A DNA stretch of 64,000 bases. Source: Saccharothrix australiensis. GTDB lineage: Bacteria > Actinomycetota > Actinomycetes > Mycobacteriales > Pseudonocardiaceae. The notes under the pieces are model-generated. The model was not told the DNA's origin and ran no database searches. It saw only the letters and a program-made list of their open reading frames with translations. Shown here piece by piece: positions 63,156 through 64,000 of this stretch; positions within the stretch are counted from its first letter, which is position 1; each line of letters opens with the position of its first letter. The DNA is taken from the NCBI RefSeq assembly GCF_003634935.1, contig NZ_RBXO01000001.1, positions 7,031,501 through 7,095,500 on the forward strand. The letters run 5' to 3'. The translations under genes and the position numbers were made by a program.

Positions 63156-64000
63156 CAACCGGCTCCTCACCGCGCTGGCCCCGGCCGTCTGGGGCACGAC
63201 GTACTTCGTCACCACCGAGTACCTGCCGCCGGGCCGCCCGCTGCTGGCCGCCCTGCTCCGGGCGCTGCCGGCGGGCCTGCTGCTGCTCGCGGTCACCCGG
63301 CGGCTGCCGTCCGGCGACTGGTGGTGGCGGTCGCTGCTGCTCGGCGCGCTGAACATCGGCGCGTTCCTGCCGCTGCTGTTCCTGGCCGCCTACCGGCTGC
63401 CGGGCGGGGTGGCGGCGACCGTCGGCGCGGTGCAGCCGCTGGTGGTCGCCGGCCTCGCCGCCGCGCTGCTCGGGCAGCGGATGACGATCCGGGTGGCGCT
63501 CGCGGCGATCGCGGGCGTGGCCGGGGTGAGCCTGCTCGTGCTGCGCGCCGACGCCCGGCTCGACTGGCTCGGCGTCGCGGCGGCGCTCGGCGGCGCGACC
63601 GTGATGGCGGCCGGGACCGTGCTCGGCAAGCGGTGGGGCTCCCCCGCACCGCCGCTGGCCATGACGGGCTGGCAGCTCATCGCGGGCGGCGTGCTGCTGC
63701 TGCCGGTCGCGCTGCTGGTGGAGGGCGCTCCGCCGGCGCTGTCGCCGACGAACGTCGCCGGCTACGCGTTCCTCGCGACCGTCGGCGGCGCGGCCTCCTA
63801 CACCCTGTGGTTCCGGGGTGTCGGGCTGCTCGCGGCCACCGAGGTGACGTTCCTCGGGCTGCTCAGCCCGGTGGTCGCGACCGCCGTCGGGTGGCTCGCG
63901 CTGGACCAGGGCCTGACCGCGGCGCAGGCGCTCGGCGCCGTCGTCGTCCTCACCGCGCTGGTCGTGGCACAACTGCCGGGACGGGCGACCGCCGCGGGGC
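63148..64000 (+). CDS. EamA/DMT-superfamily transporter (partial, runs off right edge)
   Basis: At least 284 residues are visible with nine or more hydrophobic helices and the EamA repeat pattern (LAPAVWGTTYFVTTEYLPPGRPLLAALLRALPAGL; later YTLWFRGVGLLAATEVTFLGLLSPVVATAVGWLALDQ). These proteins export metabolites or drugs. GTG 63148 lies six bases after TAGTTT with no ribosome site, so translation is probably leaderless. It is controlled by the divergent MarR boxes. Confidence 0.9.
   Translation, partial: MLSNRLLTALAPAVWGTTYFVTTEYLPPGRPLLAALLRALPAGLLLLAVTRRLPSGDWWWRSLLLGALNIGAFLPLLFLAAYRLPGGVAATVGAVQPLVVAGLAAALLGQRMTIRVALAAIAGVAGVSLLVLRADARLDWLGVAAALGGATVMAAGTVLGKRWGSPAPPLAMTGWQLIAGGVLLLPVALLVEGAPPALSPTNVAGYAFLATVGGAASYTLWFRGVGLLAATEVTFLGLLSPVVATAVGWLALDQGLTAAQALGAVVVLTALVVAQLPGRATAAG

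Overview
The window looks like chromosome of a high-GC actinobacterium of the order Pseudonocardiales (Saccharothrix/Lentzea/Actinosynnema type). The grounds are the very G+C-rich codon use, frequent GTG starts, the conserved argS-lysA-hom-thrC-thrB / rho-rpmE-prfA / prmC-sua5-wecA-atpI order next to the F-ATPase operon, a Rho with a long charged N-terminal insert, and type VII secretion style toxin genes. The genus is an inference from gene content; no rRNA is present.

1-17.6 kb (minus strand) is housekeeping. A partial AtpI-like gene, a WecA-type glycosyltransferase, sua5, prmC, dihydrolipoamide dehydrogenase, a BAAT-like alpha/beta hydrolase, prfA, rpmE, rho and the aspartate-family amino acid operon (argS, lysA, hom, thrC, thrB) lie head to tail. 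A C-rich transcript region (possible Rho target) follows prmC. A remarkable set of long nested hairpins lies downstream of rho. 17.8-26.4 kb holds DUF3105 and DUF305 proteins, a P450, a SAM methyltransferase, a degenerate PAS-GGDEF-EAL protein, an MHYT sensor and an RNA methyltransferase preceded by a structured leader with a tiny leaderless ORF.

27.8-34.5 kb is the most interesting part. Three translationally coupled genes encode an aspartokinase, a 1341-residue membrane poly-amino-acid synthetase of the Pls (epsilon-poly-lysine synthetase) type, and a class III diaminobutyrate aminotransferase. Aspartokinase and aminotransferase would feed L-2,4-diaminobutyrate to the synthetase, so the likely product is a cationic diaminobutyrate homopolymer.

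34.6-48.8 kb is metabolic and accessory. It carries a KstD-like flavoprotein with an alpha/beta hydrolase, a regulator with an Xre-like N-terminus, a 2-oxoacid decarboxylase, a transposase remnant, an acyl-CoA ligase, a PHA synthase, valine dehydrogenase and an SDR reductase. It ends abruptly against the broken C-terminus of a helicase/phospholipase-D protein. 49.5-52.4 kb is a five-gene type VII-linked toxin module (YbaB-like, EspC-like, WXG-like, EndoU nuclease, candidate immunity), followed by tRNA-Arg(CCG).

53.2-64 kb holds a cation diffusion facilitator, an AraC regulator, a TIGR03086 protein, a very large secreted GH92 mannosidase with its divergent ROK regulator, small membrane proteins, a secreted I36-type inhibitor, and a MarR regulator divergent from an EamA transporter with clear repeated operator boxes. 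Several genes share a leaderless pattern: TANNNT, six bases, then the start codon.
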